Positions 33,879 through 45,272 are shown, counted from the stretch's first letter. The stretch: 64,000 nt of DNA from Nymphaea colorata (GCF_008831285.2 NC_045142.1:16743354-16807353), one strand, 5' to 3'. Notes: a model not told the origin generated them from the sequence alone. Program-made: numbers and translations.

Positions 33879-34078
33879 ACCTTTCATTTCGCTAATGCAG
33901 ACTGGAAGCTGCCACCTTCAAATATCTTTGGAACATTTAGAAGTGGCATCGCCTGCTTAGCCATTAAAGATGGAGAGATGCCCATCTTTGGGAATATTGC
34001 ACAGCAAACATGCGTGTCAAGTATGATCTGGGCAACAGACTGCTGTCTTTTGCACCAACTGAATGTACACAGGGCTAA
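33879..34078 (+). pseudogene. Aspartic protease C-terminal fragment (probable end of AP1)
   Basis: The frame reads TFHFANADWKLPPSNIF, then SGIACLAIKDGEMPIFGNIAQQ. After a one-base frameshift near 34010 it reads NMRVKYDLGNRLLSFAPTEC and stops at TAA 34076-34078. This matches the C-terminal lobe of nepenthesin/CDR1 proteins (…LHFxGADxxLPxxN…, CLAM…SIFGNxQQQN…, …LSFAPxxC). The junction with the LINE is within a shared 'CCATGATA' word. The same 3' end occurs in AP2 at about 58170-58206. The second catalytic aspartate region would lie upstream and is missing. Strand and order suit the distal half of AP1, some 32 kb away. Confidence 0.85.
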
Positions 34079-35993
34079 GGTCCAGCCATGAAAAAAGCCC
34101 AACACGTAGAAATGAACTGATTATCGTAGGAACAAAAGTTCTAGACTTTTGTCACCTATAAGGGTTTTATTTGGTCATAATTGTGTGTTTCTGGTTATTG
34201 CACGTTCAACTCTCTCCCCCCCCCCCCTTGTGGATCTAAAAGTTAGAATCTTAGAAATGACAAATTTTGTATGTCTTTCATTATCTTTTCCTTAGTCTGA
34301 CCACAATTGATCATTTTGAGGTTTTTTTCTGTGTGAAACTGACAAGTCTTATAATATGCCATGTTAATTCTTTTCAAATATGAGGTTGATGTTCTATTTT
34401 ATTTGACTTCAAAGGTGGTGTTGCAAGGAGCAATAGAGGGCATCTTAGATTATCTTGAAAGGGCAGTGCGATACATATAAGGTAGTTTGGCGGTATTTGC
34501 TACACTTTTTTTACACACAAGTCCTAATTTTACATTTGGTTTCTTCAGAGTTACAAAGACTCAAAGGTGACATGTTATTTGAAGTGATAATGCGGTACAC
34601 ATTTACATTAGTTCTCTATTTATTTATGTATTACATATAGCTATTTATCTACGTATTTATCTCTATATTTTAATGCATGTTTATTCATATTTTATACACA
34701 TGCTATCTTGCATATGCTATGGTGGTCATCCTCCATAATGTCTCTACTATATTTTACGAGTCACTTTTCTAATAGTGTGTCTTGTAATTAATAGCTAAGT
34801 CAAAGAGAATATCAAGTGTTTTTAGTAGGTGCAGCTACAAAGCATTCTACATTTCAATCATGCATTTTTACCACAGCTTCTGCTCGTTTTGTTTTGGATA
34901 TTCTTTTGTCGATTAATTCCTCTGGTCTTTGAAAATGGGTGCAGTAGATTGTGGCTAACCTATGTAATCTTATAACTCTCTCTAACGATCTATATTCAGC
35001 CATTCAATATGGTTTCAAAACTGATATTTGGTCTCTTCTCTCTCTCGTTTTTCCATGATGGCCAATATTTTTGTATGATAATTGTACTAATTTTTTTAGT
35101 ATAAGTTTTGGATATGGTTTGCAAATTGATTATATGAGATGGCTGCACATTGCGAGCATTCAAAGCTTTTGTAAGACCTACTTTCTTTGATCCATTCCAC
35201 ATACTTTGTATGAATGAATATGTTTATTTGGAAATCAATAGAATCTACTTATTTATTAAGAATTTTATGACTTTGTACTTTTTGATATGCCACCTTATAT
35301 AGAACAACTTCAAGGCCTTCCTCCTACAACACATGGGTAAGATGATTGTTCAGCGTCATTACTATGTAGCATGGGTATGGATGTAAGAATTCCTCTTTGC
35401 TGATGTCCGTGCCCTAATTGCTGTTCATGGAGCGTCCAAGATCTTTTGGGCTTATAGCCTTTATACTGTCTATTGCCTTCTTGCTATTTTTAGTAACCTT
35501 ACTTGGTCTACTTAATCCTTTCTCTCGATCTTATCTTGGTATATCTTCTATTGGGTTACTGCTGATTCTATTTCTAGAATGTTGTTACAGGTGGCCAATG
35601 CACTCAACAAGTAGAATGTATTGGTGAAATTATAAATATAATTCTTAAGATTGATGGCACATGTATAGCTATTGGAAACAAGTTACATGTCACAGGTGTA
35701 ATCTACTTGCTACTAAGTACAGTAGTTGAAACACATAATTGCTGTTTGAGACATGGTGCATTTGCAAAGAGCTGCCTCTCTTTAATGTAACATATATATA
35801 TATTCTCATGATTTGATTTGTAAACTACTTTGCTAAAAATACCTTAAGACTGTAACAGTTTGAATTTCGAATTTCCTCCTTTTCTTTGTAGTTTCATCAG
35901 TATCAAGTCAATTTTAGTAGAACTTGCATTTTGTCCCTTGATGGCATTAAGCTGGTTTTGACTTAGTTGATCATGAGTTAATTTCTCTTCTAG
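34079..35993 (+). other. Intron-like AT-rich DNA with weak exon candidates
   Basis: 34416-34481 can be read VVLQGAIEGILDYLERAVRYI after an AG, and 35592-35610 can be read VANALNK after 'TTGTTACAG'. Both have polypyrimidine-AG type ends on the plus strand, like exons of the better candidate downstream. I do not recognise the product, and stops in the immediate neighbourhood prevent an assembled model. A 12-base C run sits at 34216-34227. Confidence 0.25.
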
Positions 35994-37186
35994 AGAACGT
36001 CCAAGTCATCTCATCAGATCTGAACTAGTTATGGTCCAATCAGGCACTGCAGATGTGGATGTCAGCAAGGAGCGGAGAGTTAATCAAGATCTAGACTCGA
36101 TGAGCATGATTGATTCATAGAAGCTTGTCCTTTCTAAGGTGCATGCTAGATTAGTTTCTTCCTCTTGTAGAAGCTTGTGCTATTGATTGAGGCTGGTTGG
36201 TTTCTTTGTGCTGAAAACTGATATATTCTTTGATTTTTGATCTTGTAGGCAGAAGTTGATGTGGAAATCAAGAAGCTTACTGCCCGCCCAATATTGTTGA
36301 AGGAAACCCATGCTTGGATTACATCAAATACATCATTTACCATGGCTGGGAAGTTTGAAGTAGAATGGGAGGAATGGTGGAAACAAGTAAATTTTAACAA
36401 TTCTTTCTTTTATAAATGTATTCTTAATTCAGACTTGATAGGGATGTCTAATCTGAATCTGTCGTTATCCATGTAAATTTTCAAATTTACATTGATTTGT
36501 CAAGTTTTCTCAACACGGGCACGTCATTCGATAAAATCTGGGAATGACCAGTCCATGCACTTCTAAAATGGCGGCAGGTGATCTGAGGCTAGCGAAACAT
36601 TTTTGGCAACACTGCAAATGGCAAGGACGAGTATTGGTCATTTGCGAGTTGGCAACAAACTTATTTGCAACGATAAAAGGCATTGCCAATAGCTTGTCTT
36701 TATTGCTGTGGAGGATCAAACACAACTTAAAGTACAATGGAGGATCAATCAATCTCTCAAACCATCCGGATATAAGTACACCACCACAATTTTCTTTGTA
36801 ACTTTCGATGCAAACTCTGCTGGGAGTTAGGCTGCCGTCCCTTCTAGTAGAAAGAATAAGTAATGAATCTACATCAAAGAGTAACTTGTCAATATTACTT
36901 GAACATCCCCTTCCTGATGATCAGGGTGCCCACACACTATTTTCTTTGTCTTTATATGTTTTTTTTATCAATATTCTATTGACAATGATTTTGTTTTTTT
37001 AAACTTCAGCAGTACGTTATAATAACCGTCGCACATGTTTGCAAAATAATATACTTTGTCATTTTTTTGAAATTTATATCTATCAGTTTGATCTAATTTT
37101 ATGAAAAGTTTTTATGATGATTAATTTGCAGGGCCTGGGAGAAGAAAATGTGGATGAAGTTGGTGCTATGACTATCAAAGCTAGAG
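35994..37186 (+). pseudogene. Orphan exons of an unrecognised plant gene
   Basis: Three coding-like blocks share splice-like borders. 35994-36118 follows 'TTCTCTTCTAG' and reads ERPSHLIRSELVMVQSG then TADVDVSKERRVNQDLDSM. 36249-36386 follows 'GATCTTGTAG', reads AEVDVEIKKLTARPILLKE then THAWITSNTSFTMAGKF then EVEWEEWWKQ, and ends before GTAAAT. 37132-37186 follows 'ATTTGCAG', reads GLGEENVDEVGAMTIKAR and ends before GTAGCT. The second and third are in compatible phase (0). The acidic, Trp-rich sequence is not one I can place in a family. The last block is partly repeated at 41985 and 45273, inside dispersed repeats, so this may be a captured gene fragment rather than a resident gene. Confidence 0.4.
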
Positions 37187-37734
37187 GTAGCTAGACAACA
37201 AAATCATGAAATGTCTGATAATTAATTGATATAATTTTTTTCTAAATCTTAAACGAAAAAAATATGGTATCAATTAAACATTGGCATTATTTGGGTCAAA
37301 TGACTGACAAATTAATAAAGTGCTTATTTGGTAATTAATGATAGCTGGCCCCAACGCATTCGGCCGACCTTGTATTTTGCGTTATGACAGAACCAATTAA
37401 AATTAATATATGGAGATCTTCCCTAGTGACAGAGCCTATTCTGTATAAGGTCACCCACAATTGCAGGTTCATTCAAATTCAACTGAATCATCTTGTGTGA
37501 TTGTAAGCCCCATGGTGGAGCTACATGATGGCTGGTGCCGCACAAACTTTCATTATGCTCATGTTAATAACTTCATACATTTCAGGCAGCTACTTCTGCA
37601 GTAGAGTGGTTATTTTGTTATTTTGTACAATTAAAAACTGCTTTCAAAAGACCATGCTCAAACAACCGATCAATGCAAATGCACTGTGATGGTTTTTATC
37701 CACACAAAACAAAAAAAATCACTGATTTCAATTC

Positions 37735-37773
<39 letters not shown>

Positions 37774-38050
37774 CATATGTTGTACTTGTAAGTTTTAGTT
37801 GCCAGAAATTAATTGTATCGGTTCGTCTTAATTAGATGCAAGGGCCAGTTAAATGAGAAAAATTCGGCCACTTTTCTTTGAATCCCAGGAATGACTTTTC
37901 TTAAACGACGATGACATGCTTTCAGTTTCCAGTCGACCTGGTCGGATCGAGAGCAATGTGCTATACTAGTGCAAGGATGGAACTTGGAAGCACTATGTAT
38001 GCCAGTTGAAGGACATTTGACTCTACTCACATGGGCATGGGCATTAAGGA
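37139..38050 (+). repeat. Dispersed repeat X, copy 1
   Basis: Related by eye to 45278-45700 (through 'ATCAATTAAACATT', 'ATTATTTGGGTCAAATGA' and 'GGAGATCTTCCCT'-type words). The 37587-37700 part also occurs at 41600-41730, 45955-46095 and 63485-63640. Its end (37900-38050) matches 60140-60180 plus 60798-60902, where copy 4 carries extra sequence in between. Non-coding. Confidence 0.65.
37739..37770. repeat. (TA)n microsatellite
   Basis: About 16 TA units within repeat X. Confidence 0.9.
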
Positions 38051-38657
38051 AAGCCGGATTTAAAATTAGTGTCTTATATGGTCTTATGCATGAAAAATTA
38101 TGCATATTGGTGCTTAATAACCAAAATAACATGTCTAAGTAAAAAAAGAAAAGACTTTTAAAAGACAAAAAGCTTTATGAAAAAGCAAATATTCGAAAAT
38201 ATACACTTCTTTATAAAAAAATAAAAAATACTCCAACCCTGCACCGACCTACACGATCCAATATCATTGGACATGCGTAGGGGTGTAAAAAGGGAGGCCC
38301 AGGCATCGCTGAAAAGAACTCATGGGACTAGGAATAAGGTTATTTAATAAAATATAGAACTCTGCATGCCAATTATAATTTGATCAAATATCGGACCGGT
38401 AACAAACTGGTACGATTCAAATAGGTTGATCCGAACCAATTTTCACAGATAAATGGAAAAAAAATTATAAAATAGATGACAAGAAAGCACCAAATTACAA
38501 ATTAAGAACAGTAAAGAAACGACAATAGAAGCAAAAAAGAGGAGTGAGAAAGACAAAGGATGTCTAGATGGCAATGAGCTAACAGCAACCAAAAGGTCGA
38601 CCCCTCTTCTGAGGACAAGAGTTCAACTTCAAACATATAGAGAGAACAAGCCCCAGC
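38051..38657. other. Non-coding spacer, partly duplicated downstream
   Basis: 38430-38540 matches 42034-42145 ('AATAGATGACAAGAA' and 'ACAAATTAAGAACAG' words). The rest is A-rich with no recognisable feature. Confidence 0.5.
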
Positions 38658-38890
38658 CCTGATGTCAAGATTGTTCCAGCTAAGTTTTGATTCTTTTAAC
38701 CTAGCAGAGGGTTTGCCACCACCAAAATTTGTCGGTTAATAATATTTGTGGGTCTTTCATGTGAAACCAATTCCTTCTCAACCCAATCTGGAACCTTTCA
38801 CAGTCTTAAGATTGGATAAAATTCACCCAGTGCGTGATTTTGTTAATATAAGATATTGCAGTGGCCATACAATGCCTGCTAATAAAAAAG
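38658..38890 (+). repeat. Second copy of the window-start repeat
   Basis: Colinear with 1-240, including the 'TTTGTCGGTTAATAATATTT' core. Marks the start of the second array unit. Confidence 0.65.
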
Positions 38891-38893
38891 ACT

Positions 38894-39340
38894 TCATCCT
38901 TTTTTCTTGAGAAAGAACACCCAACTCATCCATGATTTGTCATCTTTTAACAGGAGAAAGTATCTGAAAATAAAGTTGGAAACAGCAGGAGTCGGGCCCC
39001 ATACATCAGCCTGAACCAAGTTGAAGCAATGTTGGCTTTTTATTTCAGATTCAGGAAATGATTGTTCAGTCATCTTTGCGTAATTGCATGTCTCACATAC
39101 TGGAAAATTGTAGATGAGCTTAAGAAACACAGTTTTGAGAATTAGATCAGACAAATATCCCAACCTATAGTGCTATAGGAGTGATTCTCATTCTTCTTGT
39201 CAGCTGGAAGTGCCTTGCTTGTGTTCAAGTTAACGTAGTAGATAGAGCCCATCTCTCTCATAACCATCACCAAGCCTCTTCCGGTGTTTGTGAGCCAGCA
39301 GAATGACCTTCTTCTTATAGAAAATCTTCAGAAATTTCTG
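38894..39340 (-). pseudogene. Copia C: pre-integrase and integrase start
   Basis: Minus-strand frames show GLVMVMREMGSIYYVN (about 39280-39230), then YRLGYLSDLI, CETCNYAKMTEQSFP and FNLVQADVWGPTP with SNFIFRYFLLLKDD (39163-38930), ending WVFFLKKK. This is the GAG_pre-integrase region, the zinc-binding CxxC block and the first integrase aspartates of Ty1/copia. Only about 450 bp survive. Part of this region is paralogous to 42180-42380, where no coding signal remains. Confidence 0.82.
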
Positions 39341-39371
39341 TAACATAGAGCTGTGCTAGATTTGTTAACAA

Positions 39372-39672
39372 TGATAAGATATATGGAACGGATACGATCA
39401 GAATCAGTTACAATGGACAGGGTACGGTTTCCAAAACTCAAGAGCTATCCAAAACTGACCAATCTTCTCTAAATGAGAAAGAAATAATTTCCCCTATCTT
39501 CTCCTATAATTCTGCCAAATCTACAGATCTAAATCAAGGATCTAAATTGTATAAAGTGACTATAAATATCTGTACTCTCTCTGTGTGGTTATAGAATAGA
39601 AGAGAGTTTTTTGTGGATGTAGGATGATTTTAGCCGAACCTCGTTACACCTGTGTGTTCATCTTTTCTTTCA
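39372..39672 (+). repeat. 5' LTR of copia D
   Basis: TGATAAGATATATGG to …TTTCTTTCA, about 301 bp, followed after three bases by a PBS. The left limit is set by comparison with 42353-42385. The uninterrupted paralog there shares sequence up to 'GATTTGTCAACAA' and then diverges. No 3' LTR is present. Confidence 0.7.
39561..39568 (+). promoter_or_regulatory. TATA box in copia D LTR
   Basis: TATAAATA followed by a CT-rich initiator-like stretch, the usual copia LTR layout. Confidence 0.6.
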
Positions 39673-39675
39673 ACT

Positions 39676-39687
39676 TGGTATCAAAGC
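39676..39687 (+). promoter_or_regulatory. Primer binding site of copia D (initiator tRNA-Met)
   Basis: TGGTATCAAAGC, one base different from the standard plant copia PBS TGGTATCAGAGC complementary to initiator tRNA-Met. It lies three bases after the LTR. Confidence 0.85.
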
Positions 39688-39689
39688 CT

Positions 39690-40373
39690 GCAACTGCTTT
39701 CACCGTGGTCTTCCATATTTTGCATCTTTCTAGAGCCACGCTTCACCTGTCTGGTGCACCATCATTGTTTGATGCCGGCACCATAGTTTTCCAGCCACTC
39801 TCTCTGTTGTGTCCCCTGTTGCGTCTCCTGTTCCTCTTCCTACATCCACAGTTTTGCGTAACAAGGGAAACCACAGAGGAGCGTGCGGTTTCATGCTTTT
39901 TTTTTTGTGGTGAGCAAGTGAAAGCCACCAAGGCCTTCACTGAGGAGGGTGCTTCTCCTCTTAGTGTTTGAACAAGGGTGGCACAGAGTGTATTGTTTCC
40001 TGCCTTCTTCGAGGCACATGCCTTCCTTTTGGAGTGTGTTGTTTCTGCCTTCACCGAGGCACGTGCCTCCTTTTTTGTCTAAGGAAGGCCATGCTCTTTC
40101 CAGCCTTCACCGAGGAGCATGCTGTTGACTTCTTTTCTGTCTCTCAACAAGGGGAAGGTCACGCTGTTTACAGCCTTCACCAAGGGGCGCACTGTTTCCT
40201 TTTGTGTTCACCTGTTCACCGAGGAGCATGCTAACAAGGGAGTGCCACTGAGGCCTATCTGCCCTTCAGTCGCCCGATCCCCTCCTCAGTCACCTTTTTG
40301 TTTATCAGACTCAAATCGTATTGACTGTGCTCGTCGACTGTTGATTGAATGAGGGAGAAATTTCTAGTATAAT
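39690..40373 (+). repeat. GC-richer leader of copia D with degenerate direct repeats
   Basis: Variants of 'GCCTTCACCGAGGAGCATGC' recur at about 39931, 40052, 40102, 40171 and 40209, interspersed with 'GTGTTGTTTCC', 'AACAAGGG' and 'CTCCTTTT' words. Base composition is noticeably richer in G and C than its surroundings. No coding domain is recognisable. Confidence 0.6.
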
Positions 40374-41030
40374 ATGGCTGCATTGTCCTCTTCTAATGCT
40401 CCTCGCACTCCTACTCCACCAGGTACATAATGGAATGCTTTCTCAAGTTTGGTTTCAGTCAAGCTTGATCGATCAAATTATCTTCTCTAGCATTCCCAAA
40501 TTGAAAGTGTTATGAAAAGTCAAAATTTGATCAAGTATGTTAATAGAAAATGTTCTGCTCCACCTGAATTTCTTGATGAACCACACAGACAAGAAAATAC
40601 TGCTTATGATTTATGGTATCATGAAGACCAACTTGCACTAAGTTGGATCAAAGTCACTGTGACTCAACCAGTCATGTCACAACTGGTTCATGTTGGCACG
40701 GCTAAGATGCTTGGTGCATCCTTGAAAAACAGTATGCCTCACAAAATAATCTTCGTATTATTCAGCTGAAAAGAGAATTACAAAACAGAAAAAAGGGAGG
40801 AATGTCTATGACTGAATACCTTCAACATATTAGTTTCTTACATGATTCTCTTAGCAGAGTGCAGCACTTTGTCTCAGATACAGACCTTGTTCTCTATACC
40901 TTGAATGGACTGAATTCTGAATATGAATCTTTTATTACCACGGTTACTGTATTCAAAGATCTACCTTCATGGTCTGAATTATATGATACATTAATTACTC
41001 AAGAGCGATGACTTGGAATGCTTTCTTCAT
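40374..41030 (+). pseudogene. Copia D gag fragment
   Basis: ATG at 40374 begins MAALSSSNAPRTPTPPG, then a stop. The following frames read VSVKLDRSNYLL, YDLWYHEDQLALSWIKVTVT, LRIIQLKRELQNRKKGGMSM, TEYLQHISFLHDSLS and DTDLVLYTLNGLNSEYESF. This is the UBN2/copia gag pattern. Stops at about 40429 and 40768 and a frameshift near 40770 disable it. The element is lost after about 41030, where a TA microsatellite begins. Confidence 0.85.
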
Positions 41031-41066
41031 CCAGATGACTCAGGTTGAAGCCACTGCTTCTACAGA

Positions 41067-41097
<31 letters not shown>
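41067..41097. repeat. (TA)n microsatellite at the copia D break
   Basis: TA tract with one TG interruption, directly where copia D homology ends. Confidence 0.85.
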
Positions 41098-41557
41098 ATC
41101 AATCTTCTTAGTCATCTTTTCTTACAAGATATATCTTCTCTATATAGAGTACCTTCTTGGACCGGACACTCTCTTTTTGCTATGACTGTTTTATTGACAC
41201 AAATCTGTTCGTGTTGGCCCATTCCACCCGAACTCAGCTGAACGCTCTCCACTCATTGCACTCATCATGAGCAACCGTCATCACCCTATTTCTCTCTCTC
41301 TCTCTCTCGCTCTCTCTGATTTGGCCTGATTTGTTTTTTTTTATTCTCAAACATCTCTTAAGGTGGAAAGACTAATGGAAGATGTGGACTGTGAAAGTGT
41401 CATGCATGGAATATTCTTCTGTCAGATTTTTCTTTCTTTGACAAGTAGTCTAAACCAGTGTTGTTAGAGGTGCACATCTGCAGGAGGTCTCTGTGCATCC
41501 CCTAGAAGAACGCCTCAAAAAATCTGAGTGATGCATCATTGACCAAATTAAGGTGTG

Positions 41558-41559
<2 letters not shown>
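41098..41559. other. Unassigned DNA with a (CT)n tract
   Basis: Holds a CT microsatellite at 41287-41312. No gene or element is recognisable. Confidence 0.5.
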
Positions 41560-41592
<33 letters not shown>

Positions 41593-42060
41593 TGTATATT
41601 GAAATCGGACAGCTATTTTTGTGCTCGAATGGTTATTTTGTATCATTAAAAACTGCTGTAAAAGTTGTATTCCATTATTTAAAACCATGGTCAAGCAACT
41701 GATCGTTGCAAATGCATCTTTTGATGGATTCGTGGTGACAATCACCTAGAAGACGTTGCTAGGTTGTTGCATTTGAGAACTCATGGAAACCCATGCTGGG
41801 GACATCCAGCTACAGCTTGATAGGGAAGAGCAGTGACCTTTTAGGGTTGACAGATTTGGAGTTTAGGAAAGCTGTGGCATATAGAGAAAATTTGACGTCA
41901 TTAATTGTTTTAGAGCTACAAAATAAATGGAGACATGCAAAACATGATGTAACTTCACAAGAAACGGACCAAGTATTGAGGTCTTTTCATGTATGACTAT
42001 CAAAGCTAGTGCTATCTGGATGATAAAATCATGAAATGATCAATCCAATTTTCACATGTA
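41560..42060 (+). repeat. Dispersed repeat X, copy 2
   Basis: A TA tract (41563-41590) leads into the conserved block 41600-41730 ('GTTATTTTGTAT', 'AAACCATGGTCAAGCAA', 'GTTGCAAATGCATCTTTT'). 41985-42035 repeats 'ATGACTATCAAAGCTAG' and 'AAAATCATGAAATG' seen at 37165-37210. Open frames are not shared between copies. Confidence 0.65.
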
Positions 42061-42385
42061 AAATGAAAAAAAAATGTAAAATAGATGACAAGAAGACACC
42101 AAAGTACAAATTAAGAACAGCAAAGAAACAACAATACATTCTTTGTCTTTCTCCTGGCCTTGCTTGTCTTCAATTTAGTTGGCCCAGAGAATTTGATTGT
42201 TGTTGGTGGTGGCCTTGTTTGTCTTCGATTTAGTTGATGTAGTAGTAGAGCCATGTATCTCTTTAGTATCCATCACCAAGTCCTCCTTTGGGGTTTCTGG
42301 AGAAAATAACGTGGCAATCAAGATATTTTGGTTAGTTTGCTAACCGATGGCTATTAGGAAATTTCTGTAACATAGAGCTGTGCTA
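42034..42385 (+). repeat. Paralog of 38430-39371 without copia D
   Basis: 42034-42145 matches 38430-38540 and 42220-42385 matches 39230-39371 (for example 'TTTCTGTAACATAGAGCTGTG' in part). It therefore represents the site before insertion of copia D and, in decayed form, the copia C end. Confidence 0.6.
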
Positions 42386-42399
42386 GATTTGTCAACAAG

Positions 42400-43237
42400 A
42401 GGAAAATGTCTAATTCCTTTAAACTGAAGTTGTTGACCATGTGCCATCTGTATTTGAAGTTGGCATACATGGTTTTGTATTTTCTGGTGGAAGATTTGGA
42501 GCCTTCCCAATTAAGTCTTCTATCCTAAAGCTCGTTTCGTTTTCCACCACTTATTGCAAACCCTAAGAATGGAGCTTTTAGCTATCCTGAAGGATTTCTC
42601 GCTGTCGGATTGGTTCCTCTCTTCTTCTCTGCTGCTTCTATTTTCTTTTGTTTCATCCTTTTCTTTAAGTTGTACTGTGGCATCCATTACTCTTTGGATG
42701 TTTTTAGTTTCATTTAATACAAACTCTCTCTCTCTCTCTCTCATGTGTGTGCATGTGCATATAGATGTATATATAAATAACATACCACTTAGGTAAGGGA
42801 CAGAAGCCTATTAAAATTCCTTTTCCTTATAATTTAGCACTATCTTAAAATATATTTGGTGATAAACATACATTAAGTTAGTTATTTTTTATTTTATTAA
42901 TATGCCATAATAATTAGAAAACGAATGGCACTTATAACATCAAAATTTTAGTAGTAGAAAAAATACTTTTTTTATAAAAGTAATTTGAACTTAAACATTG
43001 TTAGATTAAATTAGTGTTTATGATCAAGACATTAGGAAATTCATATTTTGTTCAGAACACTTTTTAACACAAATATAAGAGGTCTGTTGGTTTTTGTTTG
43101 TGATCGAGGTAGTGTGTGTGTGTGTGTATATATAATGTAAGAGGTTGTTGGTTTTTGTTTATGATCCAAGTAGGGTGTGTATGTGTGTGTACATATATAT
43201 ATACATATATATATATATACATACATACATATATATA

Positions 43238-43274
<37 letters not shown>

Positions 43275-44650
43275 AGAGAACAGTTGGTTTTTCTTTGTGA
43301 TCGAAGTAGTGTATGTGTGTGTGTGTGTTATATATATATTGAAAGGTGAACTGACTTTTTAGAGTTATTCAGCCATCTAATCGTGGTTGTCCGATCTAAC
43401 TTGATAGATAGTTAGGAGAAAAATAAAGAGAAAAAAGTGATGTATTTTCACTTCTGTTGGTTTTTATAAAAAAGTGTGTGTCCATATATATATATATATA
43501 TATATTGAATGGTGAACAGGCCTTTTAGAGTTATTAAGCCTTCTAATCAGGGTTGTCAGATCTAACTTGATAGATAGTTAGGAGAAAAATAAAGAGAAAA
43601 AAGTGATATGTATTTTCATTATCTATTATTAGTTATATACACACATGCATAATATATATATATATATATATAATTTTCATGACAGTGCTATCTCTTTTAT
43701 AACAAAAAATATTGAGAAAAGTCTTATCAATGTAAATTATTTGTTTCTATTCAACAAGGTGGTTCCCCTCTTTTTTGACTTCTCCACCACTAAAAGTGAA
43801 GTGTGGTGGAAGAAAGAAATAAAGTGACAGCTCCACGTGTTTTGAGTTCTTATGCACGTCTAGAGAGAGGGGGAGACAGAGCAAACAGAAAGATGGAATT
43901 CCTTCCAAATTCCTTCTGGCATTAGCTAGTGACGATCGGCAACCATGAAGATTCATGAGGACTGTGGTGTAGGTACTGTGAATAGCTTTAAAATAGGAAG
44001 GGAAGCTGGTCGATCAAGGCAGGGTGTCTTTCAGATGTGTTCCATTAGCAAATGTGTTTTCTATATGCTTTTGTGGTGATGCTGCTTTGTGTTGAAATCG
44101 GTGATATACGTGAGAGACTTCCTTCATAAAAAAGGATGAAAAGTTGCAGAAACTTGTTCTTATGCTTGAAGAGTCATAATTAGCACATGTAGAATCATAT
44201 AAATTAGACTGTCAATTGCTTCTGATGTAACAGATTTGCATTTTTCTTGTTGCCATGGTATTCATAATTCCTGTCTTCGATAGCCACCATATTGCATGGG
44301 AAGCACAATCTACCAACTTCACATAAGTATTTTGATTCGAGCCTTTCTATTCACCTCTAAGTCTGTGTCTTTCCCACCAAGACAGGGACTTTACTATCAA
44401 CATGTCATATCATGTAAATTAATGGTTTCTATTCAATGGGGCCATTCCTCTCTTTTTTTACTTGTCTACCACTGAAAGTCAAAGTGTGGTGGAGGAATGA
44501 AACAGAGTAACAGCTCCATGCCCTTTGACTTCTCTTGCATGAAGAGAGCAAGAGAGAGAGAGAGAGAGAGAGAGACGGGAATTACATGTTTTGTTCTTAT
44601 TTTAAACAGTAGTTTGTGCTGGCGAGTGGAAAAGAGAGATGAGCCCGACA
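42400..44650 (+). repeat. Dispersed repeat Y, copy 1 (matches 61130-62430)
   Basis: Colinear blocks are 42476-42660 with 61150-61330 ('GCTGTCGGATTGGTTCCTC' at 42600 and 61277), 43080-43130 with 61609-61660, 43960-44340 with 61700-62080, and 44416-44645 with 62160-62400. The 44416-44645 block is itself repeated at 43735-43930. It contains TC and GA microsatellites at 42726-42744 and 44544-44572. I see no conserved open frame. Confidence 0.65.
43080..43680 (+). repeat. Compound tandem repeat with embedded microsatellites
   Basis: 'GTTGGTTTTTGTTTGTGATC' or close variants at 43085, 43147, 43283 and (shortened) 43457 each lead into TG and TA tracts. A 112-bp block starting 'TTGAA-GGTGAAC' occurs at 43339-43450 and again at 43505-43617. 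(TA)n tracts lie at 43193-43272, 43482-43505 and 43651-43672. Confidence 0.8.
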
Positions 44651-45272
44651 AATCCTAAGATCTGTTTTAGCAAAAGAACTGAAGTATGCAACTTTAGTTT
44701 GAAAGCAGAGAGCGCTTCAGGATGTAGTGAATCCTTCAGGTCCCTTTTTCAACAGTACCGAGGAGTAACCAGTCATACATAATCAAGATGGTTGAAGTTT
44801 TCTTGGGAATAAGATGAATGGTGAAGAAGTTTAACAACACTCTGATTGTTCTGAATCTCAAGATAGAAGGAGCTACAAGTGTACACCAGTAGCAACCTAT
44901 TTCCCCATGTAACTTCTTATATAGGTCATTTCAAACGTGCTGGCTCTTAGAGAGCATTATAGCATTTCAAACCTTTAGGCAACACAATCCCAATTGTGAA
45001 ATAAATTTTTCATTGACCTATTATAGCACCTGTCTGGATGGAGAGAAATTAGTATAAAAGAAAAGAATGAAAGGGAAAGAAAGGATTTGGGAAGAAAAGG
45101 AGAGGAAAGAAAATACAATGAAACAAATTGTTATAAAAGCTTGTTTGAATAGAAAGAAAAGAATTGTTCAAACTATGTTTGTTTAAACTACATAAAGGAA
45201 AAGAAAGAAATAATTTAAGTTGTTTGAATAGAAAGAAAGAACTTTATTTTGATTTGCACACTGGGAAGGCAC
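44651..45272. other. Purine-rich unassigned DNA
   Basis: 45030-45245 is rich in GAAA motifs and contains 'TTGTTTGAATAGAAAGAAA' twice (45141 and 45219). This could be a decayed MITE, but no inverted ends or target duplication were found. Confidence 0.4.

Noticed and set aside
42554-42796. Possible membrane-anchor protein (LSDWFL…, Ser/Leu-rich), also at 61105-61458
   Set aside because: It begins in duplicated non-coding repeat Y, runs into a TC microsatellite, and the two copies differ in frame downstream.
42520-43362. Open frames with runs of Tyr-Ile or Ser-Leu
   Set aside because: They are translations of TA and TC microsatellites; the same holds at 45793-46032 and 63322-63537.
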